Source of the DNA: Candidatus Omnitrophota bacterium
GTDB taxonomy: Bacteria > Hinthialibacterota > Hinthialibacteria > Hinthialibacterales > Hinthialibacteraceae
Direction: 5' to 3'
DNA: 64,000 nt
NCBI GenBank assembly: GCA_016934335.1
Contig: JAFGTC010000305.1
Coordinates: forward strand, 1-64,000
The position numbers and the translations under genes were made by a program. Shown piece after piece: positions 56,046 through 64,000 of this stretch (within the stretch, counting starts at the first letter, position 1; each line of letters opens with the position of its first letter). The notes beneath the pieces were generated by a model. The model searched no databases and was not told where the DNA came from. It saw only the letters and a list, made by a program, of their open reading frames with translations.

Positions 56046-58370
56046 TTACTGCGGGGTGATCGAATCGGAAATCGATACATCCACGGTTCCATCTTTTTTG
56101 ATCAGGGCTGTTGCATAACCTTGGCGAGTTGGAACTTGGATGGAGTAACGATCGTCTCCGATCGCCAATTTCGCTTCACCGCTGATGCTCTCCGATGTTT
56201 TGTGCGGCCGCAATACCGTGATGAAAACGGCCTCTTTCTGCGGTTGGCTGGTTTTCGCCGTTAAATGATATTCGGTGAGCCGAATGCGCGGGCGCGGCGG
56301 CGGATCGAACTGATCGGTCTGGCTGATTTGCAGATCGAGCGGCCATAAAAAATTCACTTTACAGGACGCTTTACCATTTTCAGCGCGGATATCGTGTTGA
56401 TTGTTGATTTTCATTTCGGTGGGCGCATGCAGACGCCATTCGAAGGAAGCGTCCCCGGGAGCTTTCAATTCGTCGAGAAGAATGACGGCGTCCGGCTTGA
56501 TGAATAAAATCCGCCGCGTGAATCGTTCGAGTTTTCCGAAATAGGCGTCGGACGCTTCGCCGGCGACATAGTCATATATTGCACTTGTTTTGAATTCCGT
56601 AATCCTGCCTTGCGCTTCCGCCGAATGCCCGGTTTGACCTTCGCCGTTCACTGTGATGCAGTTTGTGGAGCGCGTACTCCACATCCATTTTTTATGGTGC
56701 TCGCTGCCGTATATGTCGCGGCGGCCGGTGCGAATGAAAAGGCGTTCCCCGAAGGCGTATAAAAGGAACGAGTTATTGGATTCATACCCGTGGCTTTGCG
56801 TTCCAAAGGGGCTGCTTTTGAAGATCACTTCGACATTATCCCCGGCGTCGAGAAGGTTCGAGTTCAACATAGCCTGGCCGGTTCCCCAAAAGCATCGCGA
56901 AGCCGGCAGATCGGTGGGCGCTTTGCTGTCTACTTTCGGGAGCGCCCCGCGGATGAATCCAATGTATCCTCCTTCGCTTTCCGCGCCTCCGTTGGCCTCA
57001 ACGTACCATTGCCAGTAGGGATTCTGCGCTTGAGCGGCGAATATCGACATGATGCCGCGGTTGTCCTGCGATCGCCGTTGGGCGCATAAGTCGCCGAAAC
57101 CTCCGCCTTGCGTTCCCGGCGGCTGCAGATACATGGGATAATATCCCACTTGCGAAAAGTACGGTTTATCAAAAGCGTTGATGCCCATGGCCGCTCGCAT
57201 AACGTCCGCCCACCAGGTAAATCGGTTGATGTAACTGCGCCAGTACGATACGCCTTCATGCCAGCCTCCATCGTCATCGCTCCAGACCGGGTAAACGCTT
57301 GTGAAGACATTGGCGGCGAACCACGCCCAATCTTGCGCCTCGGGAATCTCTCCCAAAAACGCAACGCCGATCTCGCCCAGGAAATGCCAGGCGCGATTGC
57401 TGTGGCTGGAGTAGGGGCGCCATAGATGGCGAGGGCAAAGATGATCGTACATCTCGCGGCCGCGCTCGGCCATCACTTCGCGGCAAACAACTTTCTCTTG
57501 GTCGCTCAACAGGTCGTTGACGAACGTATAGGTTCGCGAAAAATAATAGTTGTAAGGCATTCCCGCTTCATCGTTGTACCGATAGCCGGTCGATCCGTGC
57601 GGATCCCATTGGGCGCATTCCATCAGGATCCGGCGCGCTAACTGGCCGTATTTTTCCTGCCCTCCCAGAAGCCGGGTGAAGGCCAAGGTCGCCGCGCCGT
57701 TTAGAGCGCGAATTGTGTAAGTGCGGTTGCCCCACCACATTTCGCGCCAATCTTCGCCTCCTCGCTCCATGCCGTCGGGGTATAAAGGCGGCTCTTGAGT
57801 CGGCGGCGGATTTTGAAGAATTTTTTCCGACGCCGCTGCGAGCTCGTCATACTGATTTTTTAAGTCGGTTCTCGCGCGTCGGCGCAGGTCTTCCATCTGC
57901 TCCGGCCGGACGAATAAGCGCGGGTGCGTCTCGGGGATGCGGGCGATTAAATCTTCTTTCTCAGGCAGAGGCAAAGCGCGAGCGTCCAAGTGGATTGTAA
58001 ATTCCCGGATTTTGCTCCAGTCAGATGTCCTTCCATCTTTGCTCACAAATCGAAAACGCCAATGCCATTTTCCTTTATCAAAGGTGCGAGGCGGCGTATG
58101 AACGTTGTATTCGATGCCGTTCGCTTGGTAAGCGACGCTCGCAAAATGGGATTCACGCGAGCATTGAACTTCATAACTCTTCGCGCTCGATTGTGGACGC
58201 CAAACGAAGGCCGGCGGGGTTGTCATGATTTCTTCGCCGGCTTCCGGGTGAAATCCCCATTCGCCGGCGGCCGCCGGCGCGTCGTTGATCTCCAGCGGCT
58301 CTTGGCTCAATCCCGGCAGGGCGCTTATGATCGTAAAAAGAAGAAATGAAAAGACGGTCAATTTTTTCAT
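56046..58370 (-). CDS. Secreted heparinase II/III-like protein with DUF4962-like N-terminal region
   Basis: 'ETHPRLFVRPEQMEDLRRRA', 'WHFLGEIGVAFLGEIPEAQDWAWFAANVFTSVYPVWSDDDGGWHEGVSYWRSYI', C-terminal beta-rich 'FKSSPFGTQSHGYESNNSFLLYAFGERLFIRTGRRDIYGSEHHKKW'. Confidence 0.88.
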   Translation of the reverse strand: MKKLTVFSFLLFTIISALPGLSQEPLEINDAPAAAGEWGFHPEAGEEIMTTPPAFVWRPQSSAKSYEVQCSRESHFASVAYQANGIEYNVHTPPRTFDKGKWHWRFRFVSKDGRTSDWSKIREFTIHLDARALPLPEKEDLIARIPETHPRLFVRPEQMEDLRRRARTDLKNQYDELAAASEKILQNPPPTQEPPLYPDGMERGGEDWREMWWGNRTYTIRALNGAATLAFTRLLGGQEKYGQLARRILMECAQWDPHGSTGYRYNDEAGMPYNYYFSRTYTFVNDLLSDQEKVVCREVMAERGREMYDHLCPRHLWRPYSSHSNRAWHFLGEIGVAFLGEIPEAQDWAWFAANVFTSVYPVWSDDDGGWHEGVSYWRSYINRFTWWADVMRAAMGINAFDKPYFSQVGYYPMYLQPPGTQGGGFGDLCAQRRSQDNRGIMSIFAAQAQNPYWQWYVEANGGAESEGGYIGFIRGALPKVDSKAPTDLPASRCFWGTGQAMLNSNLLDAGDNVEVIFKSSPFGTQSHGYESNNSFLLYAFGERLFIRTGRRDIYGSEHHKKWMWSTRSTNCITVNGEGQTGHSAEAQGRITEFKTSAIYDYVAGEASDAYFGKLERFTRRILFIKPDAVILLDELKAPGDASFEWRLHAPTEMKINNQHDIRAENGKASCKVNFLWPLDLQISQTDQFDPPPRPRIRLTEYHLTAKTSQPQKEAVFITVLRPHKTSESISGEAKLAIGDDRYSIQVPTRQGYATALIKKDGTVDVSISDSITPQ

Positions 58371-58428
58371 GGTTCATCCTGACCTGTTTTTAGAGTTTTT
58401 GAGAAGCGTGATGAGGATCATGGAATTT

Positions 58429-58638
58429 TTAAGAATTGAACAAACGCCATTTCCCTTCAAAAAACACAACGCTGGGATCTTTGATGGAATAGCAGAGATC
58501 ATCGGTGCGCTGCAAGGGAGAAATCAGCGGCCGGTTGACCGTCCATTCGAATAGTCCCTCGGTCAGCGAATTCTCTCCGGCGGAAAGAGGAGGGATCGGC
58601 GCTAAAAAGAGGATGGAGAGAGCCCATAAGCGAAGCAT
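58429..58638 (-). pseudogene. Truncated 5' remnant of a secreted glycosidase-like gene
   Basis: Signal peptide followed by 'LFEWTVNRPLISPLQRTDDLCYSIKDPSVVFFEGKWRLFNS*'; the 'KDPSVVFFEGKWRLF' segment looks like the first blade of GH43/GH62-type five-bladed propellers, but the ORF stops at 69 aa. Confidence 0.5.
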
Positions 58639-58719
58639 CCAATCGCTTCGTAGATTGATCGCCGCGGCGGCTCGGATGTAACTGGCTCATGGGCTTCCTC
58701 TCCTATGGATAGATATGGC

Positions 58720-59568
58720 TTATTTCGCTTTGGCCCATTGTTTTTGAATGAACGATAAACTGTTTTTCGCCAGGTTGTCGTTCGTATCGAAAAGATCCCG
58801 CCAAATGCAGGTGGCCGCCGCCAGCTCGGGCAGAGCGCTGCTGAACGCTTCGACGGTGCACCAGTTGTTGTACTTGATCTTCTTTAAAGTATTAAAGACT
58901 TCGCCGAAGCGGATATGGCCCGATCCGGGAACGCCGCGGTGATTTTCGGAAATATGCACATGCGCAATATAATTCCCAACTTCTTCCATGGCCTTGGAAA
59001 CATTCTCTTCTTCGATATTGGCGTGGAACGTATCGAACATGATTTTAAAGTTGGGATGATCGACTTCTTTGGCGAATTGGGCGGCGTCGCCGATGGTGTT
59101 GATGAAATAAGTCTCAAATCGATTGATGGCTTCCAGCGCCAGAATCGCACCGGTTTTTTCCGCCATGGCGGCGACTTTTTTCATCATATCGACTCCCCAT
59201 TTCCACTCGTCGTCTGTGCGGCGGCGTCCGACGAGAAGCCCGACCGGCGATGTGAAGGGGCCGGCGATTACCTCGGCGCCCAGGATGTCCGCCGTTTCGA
59301 CTGTCTTTTTCATAAACGATAGTGCTTGGCGTCTTACCGCCGCATCTTGGCTGATGGGATTCGCTTCCGGCGGAACGCAGGAAGTGATCGTGCATTTCAG
59401 CTTCAATCGATCCAGATGCTTCCGCAGCCGCTTGCATTGCGCTTTATCGAACGAAAAGATGGGAAACTCCACGCCGTCATAACCCAACTCCGCCAATTTT
59501 TCCAGTATTTCAATATGCTCGTCGGTAATGGCCGCGTTCCACAGTAATAGGTTTAATCCGATTTTCAT
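58720..59568 (-). CDS. Sugar (ketose 3-) epimerase-like TIM-barrel protein, xylose isomerase-like superfamily
   Basis: 'LALEAINRFETYFINT', 'KIMFDTFHANIEEENV', 'HVHISENHRGVPGSGHI', 'NWCTVEAFS', 'IWRDLF': E/D/H/E metal-ligand pattern as in D-tagatose/D-psicose 3-epimerases. Confidence 0.85.
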   Translation of the reverse strand: MKIGLNLLLWNAAITDEHIEILEKLAELGYDGVEFPIFSFDKAQCKRLRKHLDRLKLKCTITSCVPPEANPISQDAAVRRQALSFMKKTVETADILGAEVIAGPFTSPVGLLVGRRRTDDEWKWGVDMMKKVAAMAEKTGAILALEAINRFETYFINTIGDAAQFAKEVDHPNFKIMFDTFHANIEEENVSKAMEEVGNYIAHVHISENHRGVPGSGHIRFGEVFNTLKKIKYNNWCTVEAFSSALPELAAATCIWRDLFDTNDNLAKNSLSFIQKQWAKAK

Positions 59569-59687
59569 TTTGTTGATCCTCCTGAAATGGGTTGAGCAAG
59601 ATTTGCTGCATAACCTGTTTTTTTTCTATGATAAATTCCCAAAATATGTTCCTAGACGCTCTGACATTGAAAGGCTTGATAGAGACA

Positions 59688-61196
59688 TTATTCTTTCTGC
59701 CGCCGGTCATTATCAAGATTTTTTTTCAAAAATTCCGGTTCGATGCTCGAAGGAACGCCCCCTTCGGGAACCTCCAACTTCGCCGTCCAATAGATGGCGT
59801 TCAGTACAATTGTGCGAAAATTGTCATTTCCCCAGTTCTCATGGAAATGTCCGCCGGTGAATCCGAAGCCGCGCCCGCCGTTTCGTCTTTCCGCGCACCA
59901 GGCGACGATCTCCGGCCGGCCGGGATGTTCTTTGGCCGCTTCCGTCCCGCGTACTTCGTCGGGAGGCGTCGCGATCAAAAGCGGAGTGACGCCCCGCATT
60001 TCCGGCCGGAAGCGCATGTTGAAATACCATTCGTCTTTGAGCGTGAACGGCTTCAGGCCGCTGGTGATCGGGTGCTCGGGAATTTCCTTGAATTCCGCCG
60101 TCCAGATGGGATTCGTGGAAAACGGTCTTTCATAATACCCTCCGATCCAACGCAGCAATTCCCGCCCGCCGCGATCTTTGGGAACTTCCACGGCGTAATG
60201 CAGAATTACCAATCCTTTCCCGTGTCTCATCTGCTCGCGAAGCTGCTCCAGATGGTTGTCTTGAATGATGGGATTCCCGCCGCCTCCATCGCAGAAAATG
60301 AGGATCGCATCAGCATTGTCAAAGGCGGTCGGATCATCCGGCCAGCCGTCCATATAGACGGAACTGAGCGTCTCCGGCAAGGGATCCAGGCAGGATTTCA
60401 ATAAAAGGCATCCGGCGTTGTGTTCGTGCGTTCCATGGCTGTGGCTGCGCTTGCCCGCAACCATTACTACTTTCTTTCTATCCTGCAAAGAGTGGCGCTT
60501 CAGTCGTATGTCCTTGAATTGAACCGTCATCGGCGGTCCGGAGTGAATCTGCAGCGCCAGGATGCCCGAGCGATATCCCTTGGGATCGTGATCAATCACT
60601 TCCGCCGTGATTTGATCGTTTACTTTTTGGATCAAATGGGGGCCGCGCGCAATGATCGTGTAGGTGTTCCAATCTTCCTGCTTCACCGACTCGTATAGCG
60701 CATCGGCGTCGCCGACCTGCTCGGATTTTATTCGCCCCTGTTCATCGATGATCGTTTTTTGTCCGCGTCGAGCCAGCGGGCCTCGGCCGTGTTCGTCATA
60801 ACACGCTCCCATCCATTGCTTCCCCGATTCAATGTCGGCCTGGTATCCGCCCACTTCCCAGGGGCCGGTTTCATGGCTTCGATATTGAATCCCCGAATTG
60901 CCGTTGACCACCCGAAAGGATAGGCGCAGTTCGAAATCGTCTAACTCGCCCTGCCGCCATATCAGGAACGTATTTTTGACGCCGGGATTCTCGGGCGTGG
61001 TCTGACCGGTGATCGCCCCGTCCTTGACGGACCAGAACTTTGCATCGCCGTCCCATCCGCTCAAATCGACGCCGTTGAAAATCGGTTTGAATCCTTCTTC
61101 GCTTTCGGAGGCAAATCCTTGAAAGAAAAACCCGAGAGATAAAAATGCAAAGAACAGGCATCGCCTTGGATTGATATGCAAGAAATGCGGATTCAT
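59688..61196 (-). CDS. Secreted DUF1080-ThuA fusion protein
   Basis: N-terminal 'FKPIFNGVDLSGWDGDAKFWSVKDGAITGQT...FELRLSFRVVNGNSGIQYRSHE'; C-terminal ThuA-like 'DNADAILIFCDGGGGN...VILHYAVEVP...GRGFGFTGGHFHENWGNDNFRTIVLNAIYWTA'. Confidence 0.92.
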   Translation of the reverse strand: MNPHFLHINPRRCLFFAFLSLGFFFQGFASESEEGFKPIFNGVDLSGWDGDAKFWSVKDGAITGQTTPENPGVKNTFLIWRQGELDDFELRLSFRVVNGNSGIQYRSHETGPWEVGGYQADIESGKQWMGACYDEHGRGPLARRGQKTIIDEQGRIKSEQVGDADALYESVKQEDWNTYTIIARGPHLIQKVNDQITAEVIDHDPKGYRSGILALQIHSGPPMTVQFKDIRLKRHSLQDRKKVVMVAGKRSHSHGTHEHNAGCLLLKSCLDPLPETLSSVYMDGWPDDPTAFDNADAILIFCDGGGGNPIIQDNHLEQLREQMRHGKGLVILHYAVEVPKDRGGRELLRWIGGYYERPFSTNPIWTAEFKEIPEHPITSGLKPFTLKDEWYFNMRFRPEMRGVTPLLIATPPDEVRGTEAAKEHPGRPEIVAWCAERRNGGRGFGFTGGHFHENWGNDNFRTIVLNAIYWTAKLEVPEGGVPSSIEPEFLKKNLDNDRRQKE

Positions 61197-61412
61197 AGAA
61201 TAGTCCTCCTTATTTTTTCGCACAAAATATCGGATTACGCTGATAAGCAATGAGAAAAATAACGGTTTTGCTGTTCAGGATACCACATGCGAAAGGTGTT
61301 CGTTAAGTGATTGATTTCGATTTCATCCATGTATTTTTCAAGCAAAATTTGGTATCGTTAAGATGCTTATAGCAAAACGCTATATTTTTCATCGTGGATA
61401 AGGAGAATCGTT

Positions 61413-62693
61413 ATGGATAAAAGTTGGAAAACAACTCGGCGGGATTTTCTTTCTAAGACGGCCGCCCTGGCGGGAGGGGCGGCGGCGTTTCAGATCGTTC
61501 CCCGCCGGGTTTTGGGCGCGCCCAATCGCCCTGCGCCCAGCGACACGGTTGTCTTAGGCAATATCGGCGTCGGCGGGCGCGGCAGCGCTTTCCTGCGCCC
61601 CGGCGTCTCCGCCGCCATCTGCGACGTGGATGACGACCATCTCAAGCGCGCCGCCGAGCGCGTCGGCGGGAATCCTTTTCTTTGCAAGGATTATCGCGAA
61701 CTGCTCGACCAGAGCGATATCGACGCCGTCACAATCGGAACGCCCGATCACTGGCATGGCTTGATGTGCGTTCACGCCTGCGAAGCGGGGAAAGACGTCT
61801 ATGTCGAAAAGCCCGCCTGCAAAACCATCGAAGAAGGCCGCGCCATGGTTAACGCCTCCAAGCGATACGCCCGCATCGTTCAAGTCGGATCGCAGGGGCG
61901 TTCGACCGAAGCGGCCTATCGCGCCTGCCGTTATATTCGAAACGGTCAGATCGGGCGAGTAAGTAAAGTGAACTGCTGGCATTATGAAAATCCCGTCGGC
62001 GACTGGACGCCTGACAGCGATCCGCCCCCGACGCTGGATTGGGGAAAATGGCTGGGACCTGCGAGATGGATGCCCTACAATCCCCAAAAAGTTCATTTCA
62101 ATTTTCGCTGGCTGCTCGATTTCGGCGGCGGTCAGATTCGCGACCGGGGCGCCCATGTCATGAGCGTCGCCTTCTGGTGCATGGACAGCGATCATACCGG
62201 CCCTGTTAGCGTTGAAGCGACCGGCGAGCCGCCCGGCAAAGGCGTTTGGGACTGCCCGCCCATCATGGACATTAAATATGTCTTCAAAAATCCTGATTGG
62301 GAAATGACCTGGACTCAGCCAGGGGAAAAACTGCTCAATGCACCATTTGGCGCCAAATACTGGGGCGATAAAGACACTCTGATCGTCACCGGCGGGGATG
62401 GGGGATGCGGAACCGAAGATAAAGCGATGAACTACGAGCCGCCGTCCAACGGCGCGCCGGTCTTTCACAGCCCTGGACATTTCCAAAACTGGATGGACTG
62501 CATCAAGACGCGCGAGAAGCCCATCATGCATATCGAAGCGGGCCATCGCGTCGCCGTGCTTTGCATCTTGGGCAATATTTCCTACATCCTGGGCCGAAAA
62601 CTCGAATGGGATCCGGTGCTGGAACGCGTAAAGAACGACGATGAAGCCAATCGTCTGCTCAGCCGTCCCGGTCGCGGCGAATGGCATCTATAG
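61413..62693 (+). CDS. Gfo/Idh/MocA family oxidoreductase, Tat signal
   Basis: 'TTRRDFLSKTAALAGGAAAFQIVPRRVLGA'; 'VVLGNIGVGGRGSAFL'; 'GTPDHWHGLMCVHACEAGKDVYVEKPACKTIEEGRAM'. Confidence 0.95.
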   Translation: MDKSWKTTRRDFLSKTAALAGGAAAFQIVPRRVLGAPNRPAPSDTVVLGNIGVGGRGSAFLRPGVSAAICDVDDDHLKRAAERVGGNPFLCKDYRELLDQSDIDAVTIGTPDHWHGLMCVHACEAGKDVYVEKPACKTIEEGRAMVNASKRYARIVQVGSQGRSTEAAYRACRYIRNGQIGRVSKVNCWHYENPVGDWTPDSDPPPTLDWGKWLGPARWMPYNPQKVHFNFRWLLDFGGGQIRDRGAHVMSVAFWCMDSDHTGPVSVEATGEPPGKGVWDCPPIMDIKYVFKNPDWEMTWTQPGEKLLNAPFGAKYWGDKDTLIVTGGDGGCGTEDKAMNYEPPSNGAPVFHSPGHFQNWMDCIKTREKPIMHIEAGHRVAVLCILGNISYILGRKLEWDPVLERVKNDDEANRLLSRPGRGEWHL

Positions 62694-62795
62694 CGGATGA
62701 TTGCATGATGCGCAGCCGGGAATATCTAAACATGCGAAAAAATCTAAATATGATATTTGGATAATTCTCGCTGATTTGATGATCTCCAAAGAAAA

Positions 62796-62823
62796 CGAGG
62801 GAAGGAACGATCTCCTTCCCTCG
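62796..62823 (-). terminator. Perfect 11-bp hairpin between convergent genes, intrinsic terminator on the minus strand
   Basis: CGAGGGAAGGA-ACGATC-TCCTTCCCTCG; preceded on + by GAAAA (TTTTC tail on the minus strand) and followed on + by ACTATTT. Confidence 0.78.
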
Positions 62824-62859
62824 ACTATTTCCCTGGCGGAATCCGAAGACTCATGAAAC

Positions 62860-63174
62860 TTATTGCTGCGTTCTTCTGACAGGAGTGGGCCGCGCTGCGC
62901 TTCTGGGAGTGGCGGCGGCTCGACTGGGACCGCTGACCGTCTTGGCCGTCGGCGCTAGATTACTCGGCGCAATTCGCGCCGTCGGCGCGGCGGCGGGCGA
63001 CTCTGTCGGCGATGCTTGAGGCGGGAGCGGCGTTTGAGTCGGTTCGGCTATCGGCGTCGGCGTATCGACGGCGACCGTCGGCATGGGAGATTGCGTGGGC
63101 AGAAAAATGATTATGCCCATAACGGCGATTATAATGATCGCTAGTGCGATAATTAATACGGTATGAATTTGCAT
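62860..63174 (-). CDS. Small membrane-anchored Pro/Thr/Ala-rich protein
   Basis: N-terminal TM 'VLIIALAIIIIAVMGIIIFLP' followed by 'PTPIAEPTQTPLPPQASPTESPAAAPTARIAP'; flanked by a terminator hairpin downstream. Confidence 0.55.
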   Translation of the reverse strand: MQIHTVLIIALAIIIIAVMGIIIFLPTQSPMPTVAVDTPTPIAEPTQTPLPPQASPTESPAAAPTARIAPSNLAPTAKTVSGPSRAAATPRSAARPTPVRRTQQ

Positions 63175-63289
63175 TCAAGCCTCTCCTGATTCGTATCTTC
63201 AAAGTGTCTTCCAATCGTCAATGCAACGATTATTCGCAATGCATCGTCACGGCCTTTTTTATCTTGGAAGCAGACCATGATGAACGATC

Positions 63290-63982
63290 TTATAAAGGTT
63301 TGTAATAAATATTGCGATACATAACCGTTCCGTGATTCCCCTGCAGATAGGTCGGGCCTTCTTCGATGACTTCATTGTTTAATGCGGCGCCCGTCACACC
63401 CTCGATTTCTTGATCGTCAATTACTTTTTTTCCATTGTGGTAAACTGTGATGCGAGGCTTCTTCACAACCTTTCCGTTTTCGACGACGGGTTGATGAAAA
63501 ATGGCGTGCAAACTCTGCCAGTGGCCGGCCGGCAGGGAGGCGTTTACGAGAGGCGCCGCTTTTCCATAGATTCCGCCGCAGTCGCCCGAGCCCGGATTTT
63601 CTTTTCCATAACTGTCAAAAACTTGAATTTCATATTGTCCGATCAGGTAGACGCCGCTGTTGCTTCCTTTGGGAACCAGAAATTCAATATATAGTTCGTG
63701 GCTTCCTACAATGACATCGCTGACCAGATCGATGCCGTGCTCGCCCTCTTGGCTGGGCGGGACGTTTACAAGCACTCCGTTTAACGCGGCCCAACTCATT
63801 TTACTATGTTCATCAGGGGTGACCTTGAGATGCCAGCCATCAAGGTTTTCCCCGTTAAACAGAGATTTCCATTCCTTGCCGGAAGGCGCTTTGGTTAACG
63901 GTTGAGCGTCGGCGGCGAGTATGCACGAGATCGTGATAAGCAGAGCAGCGCAGGCAGTGAAAAAATATCGTATTGGCTTCAT
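63290..63982 (-). CDS. Secreted DUF1080 (3-keto-disaccharide hydrolase-like) protein
   Basis: 'EWKSLFNGENLDGWHLKV...HELYIEFLVPKGSNSGVYLIGQYEIQVFDSYGKENPGSGDCGGIYG...NHGTVMYRNIYYKPL'; signal peptide 'FFTACAALLITISCILAADA'. Confidence 0.93.
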   Translation of the reverse strand: MKPIRYFFTACAALLITISCILAADAQPLTKAPSGKEWKSLFNGENLDGWHLKVTPDEHSKMSWAALNGVLVNVPPSQEGEHGIDLVSDVIVGSHELYIEFLVPKGSNSGVYLIGQYEIQVFDSYGKENPGSGDCGGIYGKAAPLVNASLPAGHWQSLHAIFHQPVVENGKVVKKPRITVYHNGKKVIDDQEIEGVTGAALNNEVIEEGPTYLQGNHGTVMYRNIYYKPL

Positions 63983-64000
63983 TTGTATAATCCTTTGCGT

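Noticed and set aside
61554-62687. 377-aa open frame on the minus strand antisense to the Gfo/Idh gene
   Set aside because: Fully overlaps a strongly supported Gfo/Idh/MocA CDS on the + strand; no recognisable domain; typical antisense shadow ORF.
1-64000. CRISPR arrays, tRNA/rRNA genes, transposases, phage or toxin-antitoxin/defence modules
   Set aside because: None recognised by reading: no regularly spaced repeats, no IS-type transposase or integrase motifs, no tRNA-like cloverleaf noticed. A tRNAscan/Infernal/DefenseFinder run would be decisive.

Overview
Approx. 64 kb bacterial chromosomal window, roughly 50% GC by eye, densely coding on both strands. It opens with the end of a flagellar gene cluster (3' part of flhA, then flhF and flhG, which overlap). 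The rest is mainly an accessory saccharolytic/exported-protein region. Carbohydrate-related genes: four Tat-signal Gfo/Idh/MocA oxidoreductases, three DUF1080 proteins (one fused to FG-GAP/VCBS repeats, one to ThuA), a GH29 alpha-L-fucosidase, two BNR/Asp-box sialidase-like proteins, a heparinase II/III-like protein, a ketose 3-epimerase-like protein and a DapA-family protein. Other genes: an FGE-like protein, an SBBP-repeat protein, a PQQ-propeller/methyltransferase-like/malectin-like giant, an M28 peptidase, glycosyltransferases, incomplete ABC transporters, a GGDEF response regulator, ferritin, DUF2225, isochorismatase, rhodanese and several unknowns. No rRNA, tRNA, CRISPR, transposase, integrase or phage genes were recognised. 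The most unusual observations are: (1) an acyltransferase-3 membrane enzyme with an ankyrin-repeat module inserted between its transmembrane segments, directly downstream of a small lipoprotein carrying a homologous ankyrin module; (2) two nearby exported proteins with methyltransferase folds, one of them a predicted lipoprotein with an intact SAM motif; (3) a set of exported proteins consistent with oxidative (3-keto) glycoside cleavage; (4) an FlhG with its N-terminal DQAxxLR activator motif separated from the ATPase domain by a long low-complexity linker. The mix of families resembles PVC-like/Hydrogenedentes-like or related uncultured lineages, but this taxonomic guess is inference only. 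Family names come from motif recognition and memory; no database search was run.
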